From Manduca sexta (Eukaryota > Arthropoda > Insecta > Lepidoptera > Sphingidae): a DNA stretch of 64,000 bases. The notes under the pieces are model-generated. The model saw only the letters and a program-made list of their open reading frames with translations, was not told where the DNA came from and did not search any database. The translations under genes and the position numbers were made by a program. Shown in pieces: positions 12,286-24,096 of this stretch (the stretch's first letter is position 1; each line of letters begins with the position of its first letter). The DNA lies in NCBI RefSeq assembly GCF_014839805.1, contig NC_051141.1, positions 20,406,777 to 20,470,776 of the forward strand. The letters are read 5' to 3'.

Positions 12286-13917
12286 TAAAATAAAATGGAT
12301 TTCAAAGAACGAAAAGGTTTCTGGCGTTAGTCCATCATGCTGTGTTTGTCCGGAAAGACTTCAAATACCTTAGAAATTTGTATATAGAATTATAAATTAA
12401 ATGGTTTGTTATATTAATAACAAATCTAAAGGTAACTATAATTAATAAAATTACATTAAAAGACTAAACACCTCTGAATACAGTGACGTGAGGAAAAAGT
12501 TAAAGCAAAACTCTAAACTTTAAGGGTTGGTTTAAATTTTAATCTGAAAGTTTGTTGACTGCACGGTAATCCTTTCGGCACAGGTCCCGCGGTGAGTAAA
12601 CCCTTTTAAAAGCTTTTATTGGTTGAAAGGGAGTGCTAACTTAGTAATGTGTGACAGGTTTGAATTCTCGCTATGATCTGCAAATGTAGGGCTGGTTGTT
12701 TTTTTTACTAAGGATATAAAACACCATTTGACTCCAGAGATTACTATCAAGAGTCAATGTGTGGTGGAAAGCGGGAAGCTGCGACGGATTCTTAAACAAA
12801 ATACTTTTTAGCAGTGTACTGTCCGTTTACTCTCTCAAGGAAGAAAAACCTGGTTTCGGTGAAGGACTCCGCTAACTAGCTTTTTTTTAAATTATTTCTG
12901 CCTGTTAAAAAACAAATTCAGCTGCTGTCCCGACTATAAACTATTTTAGAAATTAGGGTCAATATGTTGCTCTGCTGATATGTGAAAAAACCGACCGACA
13001 TAGGTACTTATATATTACTGATATCAAGAAAATAATCTATTGTAATGTTACCACATGCGTGTCTTAGAACTGAATGCGTCACTCCCCAGGCCGGTCCCAG
13101 GGCTCTAGGATAAAACGAAATAACTCAAGAGAGATCATAAACAATATTTTTATTGTTTATCTGCCGGCGAGATTTATGTGCATTCAGAAATGGTGTGAGT
13201 TAAATTGTTTTATTTGTTAACGCGTAACTGTATGTTTATTGATTCACATCTATTATAATGCTTGTCACTTTCTTACGTCAAAAGTTTTTAAATCATATGT
13301 TGTATTAATAACGAATGTATTACGAATGACTAAGGTTTAAAATTGAAATAATTGTATCTCTAACATTTTTGGCGGCGCGAATCGAACTCACGGACTGTGG
13401 CCAGTTCAATCCGCGCTACGCTACGCAGGTGCTGTTGTCCTGGTATCAAATCTAGAAAACTAAGTTTTACACACTTCAAACGCTGATTCGGCAGTAATTG
13501 TAATGCACATGTAATTTTTTTTTAATATGGCTCTAAGTGTCTTGCCTTTTTTCTATTCGATACCTTCTGATAACCCCCTCTTCATGATAGGTTTTTGGTG
13601 ACATGCCTTATAACATCTATATCGTTAAGTTTCTATGTGCAAATGTGAAATTTGTAAGCTATAATAAAATTAAAATAAATAATATAAGAATGGGTTTCTG
13701 AAATTTGACGAGCACAATGAATTTCATTTTTATAAAAACAGTAAGTATATAGCCTGGTAAAGATTGGGAAATAATTTTTGGCTGTACTTCTTATAGAAGC
13801 GAAATATTTCGCGGTTTTTTGAGACATTACCAGTCGAGTCCAGTAGCCATGCCCTCCTTGATAATTCTAGCTACAGTGTGACTATATTTTATATGGTTTT
13901 TAATGAAATTTATTTGA
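12286..13917. other. Non-coding stretch with a SINE-head remnant
   Basis: No gene was found. At about 13374-13430 a reverse tRNA-like sequence ('gcgaatcgaactcacgg') resembles the B-box region of a SINE on the minus strand, but I cannot follow a body. The remainder is AT-rich. Confidence 0.4.
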
Positions 13918-14371
13918 TCGTTCCGCGCGCATCCCGCCGTTGGTAAAGGATTGCATCCGCAGCTCCCGACGGGAACGTGTCGCGCGTCGACAACTCTTCA
14001 CACATTTGTTACTTCACACACAATTGCTTTTCATACTTACTATTATATGTATTATAGAGTTTATTCTATGGTCAGTTATAATGTCTAAATAATTTTGTGA
14101 TATTTATTTACATTAAGAAGATATTCACATCTCAAACTTTCAAATATAATATTGCAAAAGTTATTTTACTATTTAGTTTTTCCCTATTTTTATCTTAATA
14201 TATATTTAATTTCTAACAGTTTTAACGAATTACTAGCACTTAAATTTATTAAATAAAAAAAAATACAATAATAATTGTCGGAATGCGCTGTTCATTTGTA
14301 TAATAAATGTTATGTTTTAATGTTAGATTAATCAGTGTGTTCATCTTAAGTCAATGGGAATGATGTTTCAG
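13918..14371 (+). promoter_or_regulatory. Possible promoter-proximal region upstream of a CpG-rich exon
   Basis: A GC- and CpG-rich patch at about 13920-13990 ('ccgcgcgcatcccgccg', 'cgacgggaacgtgtcgcgcg') stands out from AT-rich surroundings and lies about 400 bases upstream of the CpG-rich candidate exon. No TATA box is obvious. The regulatory role is inferred from composition and position only. Confidence 0.3.
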
Positions 14372-14551
14372 CAGGCCTCGGAGCCGGAGGCAGCGCGCAC
14401 GCGCGGCGCAACAGTTAGGCGGGAGGTTGGCGGTGGCGCGCCGCGTGTTGTGAGCGGTCGAGTGTCGCCTCATTCGCGCATCCAGCGTCCGCCTGTCGGC
14501 ACGCATTCGCGATTCGAATAACTTCGCTGCGACCGTTCGCGCCAACTCAAA
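14372..14551 (+). other. Candidate 5' non-coding exon with strong splice donor
   Basis: This is a sharply bounded GC- and CpG-rich block in AT-rich DNA. It ends at a near-perfect donor, 'caaa' then gtaagtat (GT at 14552-14553). The left edge is uncertain: it may be a transcription start, or an acceptor at 'gatgtttcag' (AG at 14370-14371). A 54-codon + strand ORF from the ATG at 14360 reads through the block and stops before the donor, and the minus strand has an 88-codon ORF (14351-14617). Both are low-complexity Arg/Ala-rich readings expected of CpG-rich DNA, so I treat the exon as 5' UTR. It could be an alternative first exon of the gene whose coding exon begins at 63569. Confidence 0.45.
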
Positions 14552-16244
14552 GTAAGTATCGGATGAAGCGCTCTGCAATTTTATCAAATAAAAAAAATTG
14601 CAGGGCGACATGTGCAAGTCGAATGCGAGATTTTACGATTAAATATTTTTCAAATACACCTTTGCCTTATTTTATTAAAAAATAATTTTGAATAAATATT
14701 ATTACAGTGGAAAAATAAAATTGTGCGTAAAAATATTTTCGTATAATATGTTTTTGACAATAAAATCTGCATCGGCTTGTACAATAGTATTAACTAATGA
14801 AACTGAATGATTTATGATGATTTTAAATCATTATTCTAATTATTTTATTTTGTTTCATAAAAATTCTATTCTTATTCTTTTTTTTTATAATTTAAGGATC
14901 TACTTTTATTTAAATCTTCTCGCGGCTATAAAATACGTCTTTGTACGTATTTTTCCGGATTCAAAAATAAGATTTAATTAATATATTTTATTGTTATCTT
15001 ACTTTCTTTAATTAATACATCTTATTATTTTTACTTTTAATTTTTTTCTACAGGTATAATAATATATTGATGGCGAATATGCTGCTATTATGCGTTTACT
15101 TAATATTATGCCACGATTTTCGGAGCGGATTTCAGTCATATGTCGTATATAAAAAGCGGACTGCTAAGGTTCATTATCTAATTGCGAGTAACCAAAAATA
15201 CAAAAAAAATGTGTAATAATAATTAATTTAGGATCAGGTTTTCGTATTCAACATTGTTAGGAGGAAAAATTCAACAACCGATATGTAGATTCTTTTTATA
15301 TTTAAATTAATTCATGAAAGGGCAAACATCGTCATAATTAAAAATATGAATAATATGAATTTTAAAATCGGCTCAATATAAATTCAAAGTAAAAAGGTAA
15401 CTCATATAAAAGTTAATAACAAACTTAATAAAGTTAAAATTCAATATAACTTAGATACTTGGAAGGATTAAAACGAAGCTCCAATGTAAGAACGTTTAAA
15501 AATTTAAATCAACCAGTTAAAATGCGTCGCATACTTAAATTAATAATTTAAAATATATTCGTCTTAGTACAAAGGCAAAATATTAATGACATTTTAAATT
15601 CAATACGTTAGTTTGTATTTATTCTTTAAATAAGTGTGCGAATGAGTAAAAGTTTTAATGAGTCCCGCGCGCTGCGATAGCAAAATTTGGGACAAATTAG
15701 ATGAATTCTATATGACAGCGAAATAAATTATTTGTGCCAGTTTTTTAAAACGATTGATAAAATTAAAATATATTCTCTTCAGCACTCTAATGCTAATTAA
15801 TAAAGGCCGGTCAATTTATAAGTTTTTTTATTCGGAAGAAAATTGTTGATACGTACTCCAAGGTTGGCATTGATGTCCAGGGTAGTAAGGAATTCGTCAC
15901 CTTAATATCTAGGGAGCTTATCAATAAAGCTAAATGTAGGAACACTAGTTGAATCTCTGCTCGCTACTGAGTAAGGATTACGCTTACAAACCCAACAACA
16001 TGAAACTCCATTGAAATAAAGTTAAATGGGTGCATTTTCAATTGACGTGGTATTATTGCGTTAATTTCAAATACTTGAGATATTATAATGCTGTTAAACG
16101 AAAATGATGCTTTTTGTTACTTGACTTTTTATTTTCATTTAACTTTAAACGCTTTTTTGTACGTCTAAGGTAAATAAATTTACAACAGCGGTCTTTTGAC
16201 ACTTAACAATATCTGCCAGACAACCTAGCCTGCCAAGCTACTCG
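14552..16244. other. Very AT-rich non-coding stretch
   Basis: No ORF of note and no repeat copy was recognised. If the donor at 14552 is real, this is the beginning of a long intron. Confidence 0.55.
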
Positions 16245-16540
16245 TGGTAGATCTCTCATATGTGAGAGTCCGCCTGTGTAGGTACCACCGCAATGTCTAT
16301 TTCTGCCGCTAAGCAGCAGTGTACAGTCACTGTTGTGCTCCGGTTTGAAGGACATTGTAGCCAGTATAACTACTGGACGTAATAAGATTCAACATCTCAT
16401 GTCTTAGGATGGCGAGTGCAGTGGAATACTAAACAATACTTTGTAATTCACGGTGTTGGATGGTGTTTCTACAGTTTATGGGCAATCGTATTGCTTACCA
16501 TCAGGCGAACGGCAAGCTCGACTCATTGTACAAAGAAATA
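16245..16540 (-). repeat. Interspersed repeat family B, near full length
   Basis: This is a reverse-orientation copy. It begins on + with 'gtggtagatctctcatatgt', passes 'gcagtgtacagtcactgttg' and 'atctcatgtcttaggatggc', and ends with 'ggcgaacggcaagctcga' followed by 'caaagaaataaaaaaa'. It is collinear with 59073-59371. Confidence 0.85.
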
Positions 16541-17240
16541 AAAAAAATGCGCGCAGTTTTTTTTCGGTAATCATTTTTTCAGAATAAAAGTCCCGCGGTA
16601 TCACATACATCACATATCCATATCTTTTAAAGTTGTGTGCATGTTTATGTATCTCAACATAAGGCGGGTGTACTCATCAGCTTCTTTTTTTTCTAAATTA
16701 ATACGCTAAGATCTCCTTTGCATCTGCCTTGGCAATTTTTTACTGGGCGAAATTATTAAGCCTTCATTTCATCTGCAAAAATAATTAAAAACAATATTCT
16801 ATATAAATATTGGGTTATCTGAATAAGACTTAAAGCTATTGAACCGTATCTAACGAAGTTCAGTTTAGACTTTTTTTCGGAAAGTAAATAAGCCAAAGCG
16901 GTAATTCGTGAAAATGAATTCTACATTTTAAAGTAAATTTGATACGTTATAAATACAACGCGTCTGTTTTGACCCCACACTGGACATTTGGATGATCCCT
17001 ACAAAGTAACGCGAGCTTTGTCGAGAGCTTTTACCATAGAGCTTCACAACAGTATTACGTTAAATATTTAAAACGTGATGCACAAAGCCTTGCCTACGAA
17101 ATAATTGCGTTACATTTTCGAATAAAAATTAACGCGTTGAAATCATTTTGCTTATTTTACAAGCCTTGGCTTAAAGTTTCGTTTGTAATTAAATTCAATC
17201 ATATTTTTATTCAACTGACTAACGAAATGTGTAGTAGGGG

Positions 17241-17254
17241 AGGGGGGGGGGGGG
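17241..17254 (+). repeat. Poly-G tract
   Basis: A run of 13 G (17242-17254) follows a short G4-A interruption. The tract is likely to vary in length. Confidence 0.9.
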
Positions 17255-17290
17255 TCACGTATACCACGTATACTAGTAACCAGTAAGTAA

Positions 17291-17550
17291 CTGCGCGATG
17301 GCCTAGTTATTATTGGAACACTCTTTGGAGACAAAGACCCTAGGTTCAAACCTAAAGCACACAACTCTGACTTTTCCAAGTTACATGCGTATTGAAAATT
17401 ATTAATGATCGTTTTCTTTATTGGTGAGGAAAAACATGAGAATTCTTTGTGTCTTCATATGAATTACCAGGGTACGTGAAGCCGGCCAACTCGCACTAGG
17501 CCAGCAAGGTCGACTTAGGTCTCTACTCCTTACAGTATTGTATCCCAGCA
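17291..17550 (+). repeat. tRNA-derived SINE, family A, diverged copy
   Basis: There is an A-box-like 'gatggcctagttat' near 17297 and a B box 'ggttcaaacct' at 17343. The family body follows in order: 'cacacaactctgactttt', 'ggtgaggaaaaacatgag', 'aactcgcactaggccagc', 'ttaggtctctactcct'. It is older than the copies at 36966 and 52516, judging by the number of differences. Confidence 0.75.
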
Positions 17551-18110
17551 TATTTTTATGCGGGCGGAGCCGCGCGTCCAAGTTGATTACTAATAAACAT
17601 TTTAATTAGTAATTAACCTAATCCGAGTTTAGTCTCTTTACCTCGGAAAATAATTTTACGTGAGGAATAAAATACCAACTTACTATATTATATTGGCTGA
17701 TTCGAATTTTATTGGTGTTAGAAACGAGATCAGGACTCTTTTATTCCTAACTCTATGAACTACATTTTTCAGTAATAGTCACTTGGAAACCAATGACACT
17801 GAACCTTATATTACTTTTTAGTCTCACTTACATTTAATATTTACATTATTCTGTGAATTAAAATAAAAGCTTCGAGTCATTGAATATTTAATAAATATTT
17901 AATTCGTTATACGTTACTTAGATTTATTTGTATAGAATTAGGTACTTCGAAGCCAGACTTTTTAAAAAGAGCAGTCCTAAACACATTGCCTTTTTTTATT
18001 CTTTAATTAGGACAATTAATATTTCAATTGCTATGACATAAAACAAATTCTGGCACTGGAACCCAATCATTGAACTTGATTGAACGCGACAAATCCTTCG
18101 TTATATAATA

Positions 18111-18262
18111 TTAGCCCTGTATTATATACTGTCTCACTGTTGGGTACGGACCTCCTCTACTACTGAGAGGAATTAGGCCTTAGTCCACCACGCGGGCCTA
18201 GTGCGAATTGGTAGACTTCACACACCTTCGAAGTTCCTATAGAGAACTTCGTAGGTGAGAAC
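18111..18262 (-). repeat. SINE family A, 3' portion
   Basis: The reverse of the family A tail is present: 'ctcctctactactgagagg', 'attaggccttagtccacca', 'gggcctagtgcgaattgg'. The tRNA-like 5' head is missing, as expected of 5'-truncated retrocopies. It also contains an imperfect hairpin around 'gaagttcctatagagaactt'. Confidence 0.8.
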
Positions 18263-18450
18263 TTAGCAGCTCATAGTTTGTGATATATTTTTCGAAAATT
18301 ATGAAAAAAATTATCTTTTTTGTTATAATGCAATCAGTTTTACAATTCTTTTTATGTTACTGCGAGCCCGAGGTACGACTTAATCTACAAATAAATTTCA
18401 GTAATATAAAATGTTTATTAATGAAAATTTTGTCATATTAAAATGTATTA

Positions 18451-18540
18451 TAATAATAGCAGCCCTGTCAACTGCTGAGCACGGGCCCCTTTATTGACAG
18501 GGTTTAGGCCTCAATCCATTACACTAGCGTGCGGGTATGT
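18451..18540 (-). repeat. SINE family A, 3' fragment
   Basis: A short reverse copy of the family A terminus: 'actgctgagcacgggcc', 'ggtttaggcctcaatccatt', 'actagcgtgcggg'. It lies about 190 bases from another fragment of the same family in the same orientation. Confidence 0.7.
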
Positions 18541-18949
18541 GTAAAATTGATATTTGAAAATCAACTCTAGTGTTATCAAATTATACAATTCTTTATCCGG
18601 CATCGGAATCAAAGCATACTATAGTTTCCAATCCAAGTTTTATCACGCAATCGAGCGCTAAGTATAATGTATGATGTATATTAAAAAATGAATGAACACC
18701 ATCTAAACTTGTTTATTAGTTTTCCGCGTTTTCTCTAAGTTATATTTATTAATTTAGTCACATTATTTATGGAAATTATATTAAGTCCGGCCGTCATAAT
18801 TCTAGCGATCAGTCTCGTTGTCTTTAAAAACAACAAAGTAAGAGCGCACTCTCACGCTTTATAATCCAGAGTTCTGGTGTTATTTCTATATACGGACAGG
18901 TATTGATTGCCTCTCAGGTGTTTATGTGGTACATAATGGCTCTGAAGTT

Positions 18950-19150
18950 CGGGGTTCGAAGTCTAAGTCGAGCGAATTGTTATTGGGTTTTACTACATTT
19001 GAATTAAGCCAAGGGTCCAGAATACATACACGATATGGTAATAGGCTCGACCGCTATCACATCATGGGTCGGAACACGCAGGCGTGAAGTAGGTGACCCG
19101 GTTGCACCTCTATCTACCCCTTTGAGACAACAGCGTGATGTGTGTTTGTT
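18950..19150 (+). repeat. SINE-like family D
   Basis: A B-box-like 'ggggttcgaagtc' near 18954 is followed by 'gttattgggttttactac', 'acgatatggtaataggctcg', 'tatcacatcatgggtcgga' and 'ttgcacctctatctaccc'. The order matches the other D copies. Confidence 0.75.
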
Positions 19151-19504
19151 TTATTAACAGGGTACTGCTTGCGCCATAGCGCATTTATAAGTAGCTTCAT
19201 TCCGTTCACAACAACACAAATCTGAAAGAGCCATCTCGAAGTTTGGTAATGACAAACCCTTTGTTCTTGTGTAGTCTGAACCCTCAAAGGGCCCTGAGGG
19301 ACAATGAATAACGTATTGAAATTCGGATTTAGCAGATTACCGCGTTGCTGACTGACCGGGTACCGTTTTTCTATAATAGTAAGATGACTTATGTTCGTCA
19401 GTGGAGGTGGTTATCTACTTCTGTTTCCAAACAAATTTAAATTTCCGCAAACGAATTCCTTTATTATTGGTTTTGTGTTCTTATCCTTACGCCTTCTGTC
19501 AGGG

Positions 19505-19640
19505 GGTAAGTAAGGCCGCTACTAGTGCATTCATTTCGCCATACTTATCGCAGCTCATGATATAAGACGCGAACGCCATACAGGTCAAATTCCAGACTCC
19601 ATACTAAGCAAAATACAATACCACAGCCCGGCCTGGTGTT
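19505..19640 (-). repeat. SINE-like family D, degraded reverse copy
   Basis: The sequence is a weak reverse match to the family D body ('aaattccagactccatact' corresponds to the reverse of the '...ggaattt...' block). Boundaries are approximate. Confidence 0.4.
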
Positions 19641-19675
19641 AGAACCTCGGACATAAGCACGCTGTTCTTATACAG

Positions 19676-19739
19676 CGCTAACAAAATTTATATTATACAG
19701 CTATGTCAACGAAGCTATATAATATAAATTTTGTTAGCG
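19676..19739. repeat. 27-bp near-perfect hairpin
   Basis: The left arm 19676-19702 pairs with the right arm 19713-19739 with a single mismatch (19698 C opposite 19717 A). The loop is 10 nt ('atgtcaacga'). Most of the arm is AT-rich, and the outer ends read 'cgctaacaaaattt'. It could be a small foldback transposon remnant or a small-RNA precursor-like hairpin. I see no mature-miRNA family resemblance. Confidence 0.85.
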
Positions 19740-20137
19740 AAATACAAACAGCATTATTTTTTCATAACACTAGAATCATACCAATAACTGTAACATATAT
19801 TACAAGCGTAATTCGTTTCTACGGGAATAAATCGTAAATAACACGAACATTCCTGTATTACTAACGAATTCATCCTCTAAGCATCCCAAACGCTTAGTCG
19901 AGCGCCGCCATTCAATAACACTAGAGCTTTGATTCCTGTTCAATAAATAAATCAATATACTTTCGATTTGGTAACGAGTGTGCGTGAATTGGGAGCTACA
20001 TTATGGTAACATGTAAATATGGAAATAATAAGGTTTTTATACTAGAAACCAAAATTGAAAATTTTACTTGGGATGTGTTATTTTCATTTGTAACAGCGTG
20101 TAAGGATGAGAAAATTGGATATCGAGAGATACTGTTT

Positions 20138-20344
20138 GCTAGTGGTAGGATGTATTGTAAATCTGCATGGATAGCGCCCACCGTACACAAGATGTTGGAA
20201 CCTGCCACAGTGGCCCACGTAAGTGTGTTGTGCTCCAGGACCGGCCTGTATATTGCCGGTTCCAACAGGCCGGCGTAATTGTATCGACTGTTGAGGAGTA
20301 ACCATCTTTCGTCACTTATCATCAGATGCAGGGGTCACTATGCC
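20138..20344 (-). repeat. Interspersed repeat family C, reverse copy
   Basis: The reverse order of the family C blocks is present: 'ggatagcgcccaccgtacac', 'cagtggcccacgtaagtgtg', 'caacaggccggcgtaattgt', 'cgacag'-type block, 'gtcacttatcatcagatg'. ORFs of 91, 108 and 73 codons cross this region on both strands but only read the repeat. Confidence 0.75.
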
Positions 20345-20477
20345 GTGCCCGAACAAAAAGAAGATATTAACCCTAAAATAACCCCCCAGCACTTACTCAA
20401 TCATTGTTTCCTCTCGGCATGATTATTATTATTAAAATAATACATTTTTATAACGTGTGAATTTTACTAAAGATAAA

Positions 20478-20737
20478 CCCCCTTATTCATAGACGTTTTT
20501 TATCTAACGACCGAGTAAGGCTGTGATAACAAGTCTGTTTCTCAGTGCTGACGGCATGGCAGTCTTCGCAGTGCGTAGACGTAGGGCCGTTGTGATTGGC
20601 TAATATTGAAATACAACAATAATAACCAATCACAACGGCCCTATGTCTATTTCTCAGTGCCGTTGGGCACTGAGAAACAGGCTTGTTATCACAGCTTTAC
20701 TCCGTCGTTAGATAAAAAACGTTTATGAATAAGGGGG
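20478..20737. mobile_element. Palindromic MITE, 260 bp, with long inverted arms
   Basis: The ends are 'cccccttattcata' and its complement. The arms stay complementary for about 110 bases each, e.g. 'gttttttatctaacgac', 'ctgtgataacaag' and 'agggccgttgtgattgg' on the left against their reverse complements on the right, around a short AT centre at about 20603-20625. The right arm holds a nested perfect 12-bp stem (20650-20661 with 20666-20677). Both ends are flanked by AAA, possibly a 3-bp target duplication. It encodes no protein, so it must be mobilised in trans. Confidence 0.85.
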
Positions 20738-20744
20738 AAAGTGT

Positions 20745-21475
20745 TCGTCAACCCTGTTAATAAAATATTTAATTAGTTCGCAGCATATTCAACTCTAAAA
20801 TAAACATATTAACACGTATATCACATCGCACTGTGCAAGCCAATCAAGTTTCCAATATATAAAAGTTTGTGGAAGGATATATAAAGCTCATATCCCGGGA
20901 AAATAAACACGATCCCGGGATAATGTTATGATACGCTGCGGGTAATAATAGCCTGATATATTCAAGAGGCTGTGTCATAAATAACAACCTTTTCTTAACT
21001 CCTTTTTTACAACTCCGCCTTCATCGCCAATTCTTTATCTTTGCGAGTATTCGTTGTTGGACATTTGAGACGGCTGGTCTTATTAGGTGCAAGATTTTGG
21101 GATTTACATCGAGAACCCCATCTTAGAATGATGTGTAGAAGTATTTGTATTAGTCCAATGTTTTTTTATTTTTAAAGTTTTACAAACTACTACAGAATTT
21201 TACATAAACGTTCTGCTGTTTGATATCAAAGTATAGCCTTACACCGTACGATCAAACGTGCCCTACTGTGTCTTTATTGTGTGGGTGTACCGTCGCATAA
21301 ATTGCCCTAAGAAGGGAATTGGTCGGTTGTGTATCAATCATTATGATGTATTGAACACGCCTCTCTCTAACATTAATATAAAATATTTTGCACACATACA
21401 CTTTTGCTTTTCGCTTCAGAGAAGTAAGCACCTAATGCACCCATTGTCAGTGACAGTCAGTTAAAGGGGGTTGGT
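20745..21475. other. AT-rich non-coding stretch
   Basis: No gene or repeat copy was recognised. The short ORF at 21258-21464 looks like chance. Confidence 0.5.
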
Positions 21476-21612
21476 TCCTCACCATATCGGACACAAATAC
21501 CTCTCTTTGGGCTGCTACAGAGAAAACACCCAATATCAAAATCAAACCCGGGATTCGAACACGAGACTTTAGAGCGAAAATCGTGCGCGCAAGTACTCCG
21601 CCATCGAGCCAG
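21476..21612 (-). repeat. SINE-like family D, tRNA-like head and proximal body, reverse
   Basis: The reverse of 'gggttcgaatc...' is seen as 'cccgggattcgaacacgag' (B box on the minus strand), followed outward by 'ccgccatcgagcca', the reversed A-box region of a tRNA-like head. The body 'acccaatatcaaaatcaaa' matches the '...gatattgggt...' block of family D. Confidence 0.7.
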
Positions 21613-22154
21613 GAAAATATTATCTATACAATATGTTATCAAAGCCCGTGACCTTTCCTTTATGAGGTTTCGAATAACTTCAGGGAAATAAATAAATACA
21701 TTTTGTAGAGACGTGTCATTTGATCTAAAGTGTTCGTAATTACGGGTCCGTAGCGTAAACGCTTGTTTCTATGTGAATTTATGACCCGTTTTATAATTAA
21801 CTTTTTCCGGAAATCGCCCACGTGACCTTTTTATTCCGGGATAAGAGTCAATTTACAAGGATTCAAGTTATTTCCATTCCTAATTCTATCGACACCTTAA
21901 TTCGATGTATTGATTGTTAGGTTTGCGAAATGACACATTTTTTGTATCTATTAAATTTACTTTTATTGCGTACAATTTTTATATAGATCTGTATCTAGGT
22001 CACACTTTCAGCAATAGGGTTCACGAAGACTAATTTCAACTTCTGAAAGCCAACATCAACAGCCCTCGTGATGGTAATCTAATAAAGCAGTTTTCGACCC
22101 GCTAATAAAATAATCAAATAGGTTTTTTGAATATTAAGGTTGGAATATTTATTG

Positions 22155-22350
22155 TATTGCCGTGCTGTGGTCTCAGGTTAGATTCCCGGCTTGAGAAGTG
22201 ATAATGGGTTTTTCTACTCAGCTTGGAATCCGAAATCTGTACCCGATATGGTGTTAAGCTCGTCACATCAAGGGACGAAAACACATAGCAAAAAGTGGGT
22301 GCACTACAGTTGCGCCTCTGCCGACCCCTTCGGAGATAAAGGTGTGAGAG
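22155..22350 (+). repeat. SINE-like family D, best forward copy
   Basis: The B box 'ggttagattcccgg' at about 22177 is followed by 'gataatgggtttttctactc', 'tgtacccgatatggtgtt', 'aaaagtgggtgcac' and 'ttgcgcctctgccgacccct'. A 79-codon ORF here is a reading of the repeat. Confidence 0.8.
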
Positions 22351-22734
22351 TACGTAAACGTCTGTCTATAGAAAGACAGATGACAAAATTATTACGAAAC
22401 GTCGAATGCGAAATTGGAAAATTCAGCTGATAATATGATTGCCCGCACGAATGAAAAGCGCTTTTAAAGCCTGCGGTGCGAGTACTCTTTGTGTCAACCA
22501 CGTGCGGGCTATATTTTAAATAACGGTAAATGTTTTATAAAAATATTGCATTTAAACTGTAATAATAATAATTATACCATATAGAGGCCGATTTACTTAA
22601 TAAAATCTCGCTCATTCATCTGAAAAACAAATCATTGCACAGAACAGCTCTATACCCACCTTCCGAGATAACACGTAAGTCTACACCAGTAATATTATCC
22701 TTCAAGACTTCACACAAATATCACCCCTTTATCG

Positions 22735-22850
22735 CTGAAGCGGTAGGCAGAGGTTTAACTAGGGTATTCACAGTCGTGTTTGTTCCGTCTCATGATGTGA
22801 TAGAGGTCGAGCCTATCGCCATACCGAGCATAAATTCCAGACTAAACTGA
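22735..22850 (-). repeat. SINE-like family D, reverse body
   Basis: The blocks 'ggtaggcagaggtttaac', 'gttccgtctcatgatgtga', 'gaggtcgagcctatcgccat' and 'ccgagcataaattccagact' are the reverse complement of the family D body in the correct order. Confidence 0.75.
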
Positions 22851-23649
22851 ACACAACAGATAATTTACTTAAGTACGTGAATCCTCACATAGAGCATCAA
22901 ATACGTCTTTTAAAATCGGTTATACCTTACCAATGAATAAACAGCCAAACATAACAGCTCCGAATGCGTTATCACGGATAGTCGGCGCCCTTTGATATCG
23001 TAAAAGCAGTTTATCGCAAAGCCGTAGCGCGTCGCTAAGTGGTCCCTGGACGCTCTGTTACACCGAGCCCGGCGACTCACAAAAAATATTTATTACATCA
23101 CGATTGGTTTAGCGGTTTGAAAGTGGGTACTGGTAATGTGTTGGACGCTAGCGTCTTCGTACCATACATTGTAGATGAGGGTTTGCATAGATTTTTTATA
23201 GATTTTACAGAAAATTATTGTTATATAATGAGAGATAAAATAGTATTAGTAATAGCATGTTGTAATATAAAGATTGAATCCCAGAAGTAACTAACTCAGT
23301 GATGAACTTCCTCGTACAATGAACATTGATATCTTTTTGTATTAAATAAAAATTGTTTAGATACATTGGCCTCCTTCAATTTAAGTATTATAGATAAACG
23401 ACAATTATCATACTTCGATGATGGTTAGTAACAGGCTCTCGGTATTCTTAAATGGTCGTTGCCCACTTCCATCCAGTTCGCCATCCAGTAACTTGCTTAA
23501 ATTGTAATTCTGACCCACTGACCTTCCGTAAGAAGACACTAAACAGTTATTATGTACTCCACGCTTTAAAAACTTAAAGGTCAACATTTAATCATTTTCA
23601 AATTACCGTTCAAGGATCTTAAATCAAGTTTTAATAAATTCCCGAGAAT

Positions 23650-23835
23650 TCAGCGCTGAAAAATGCTCCGAAAGACATCTCGAGAGTCCACGCCGCGCCT
23701 CCGTCGGAAACGGATTCGATTAATTTGATTAATTCAATTAGATGCGCGAGTGGGAGGCAGAGGGTCCTAGTGTCCCTCCCGACTAGTGCCGACCTGTTGT
23801 TTGATGATTGCGCCGCGGCTTAGTTTGTGATTTAA
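23650..23835. promoter_or_regulatory. GC-rich island with homeodomain-like core motifs
   Basis: This is a compositional island in AT-rich DNA. It contains a dense cluster of ATTA/TAAT cores at about 23715-23740 ('cgattaatttgattaattc', then 'aattag') next to GC-rich sequence. No ORF or repeat match was found. It may be a conserved non-coding element or enhancer; this is inference from composition only. Confidence 0.25.
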
Positions 23836-24096
23836 ACAAAAATCGTGTAAAAATTTCTATTAAAATATGAATTTTTAATCATTATTTTCTCACGCTTATT
23901 AACTAAGAATTTGGGAGACATTCAACTATTCCTTACCTTCGAAAAAGTCTGCGTTTCTTAAGGTGAGCCGACCGCTGTTTCTCGAGACCAATCTTACAAT
24001 TATTTCTGAAATCGTGAATCAAAAGACTCGTCGAAAATACGGTAGCTTTCACGTAACATAAAATGACTAACATTTTTATGAAGAATTTTGTATAAA

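Noticed and set aside
14351..14617. 88-codon Arg/Ala-rich minus-strand ORF over the CpG-rich block
   Set aside because: The splice donor and the exon-like signals are on the + strand. CpG-rich DNA readily gives open Arg/Ala-rich frames.
20003..20322. Overlapping ORFs of 91, 108 and 73 codons on both strands
   Set aside because: They read through a reverse family C copy.
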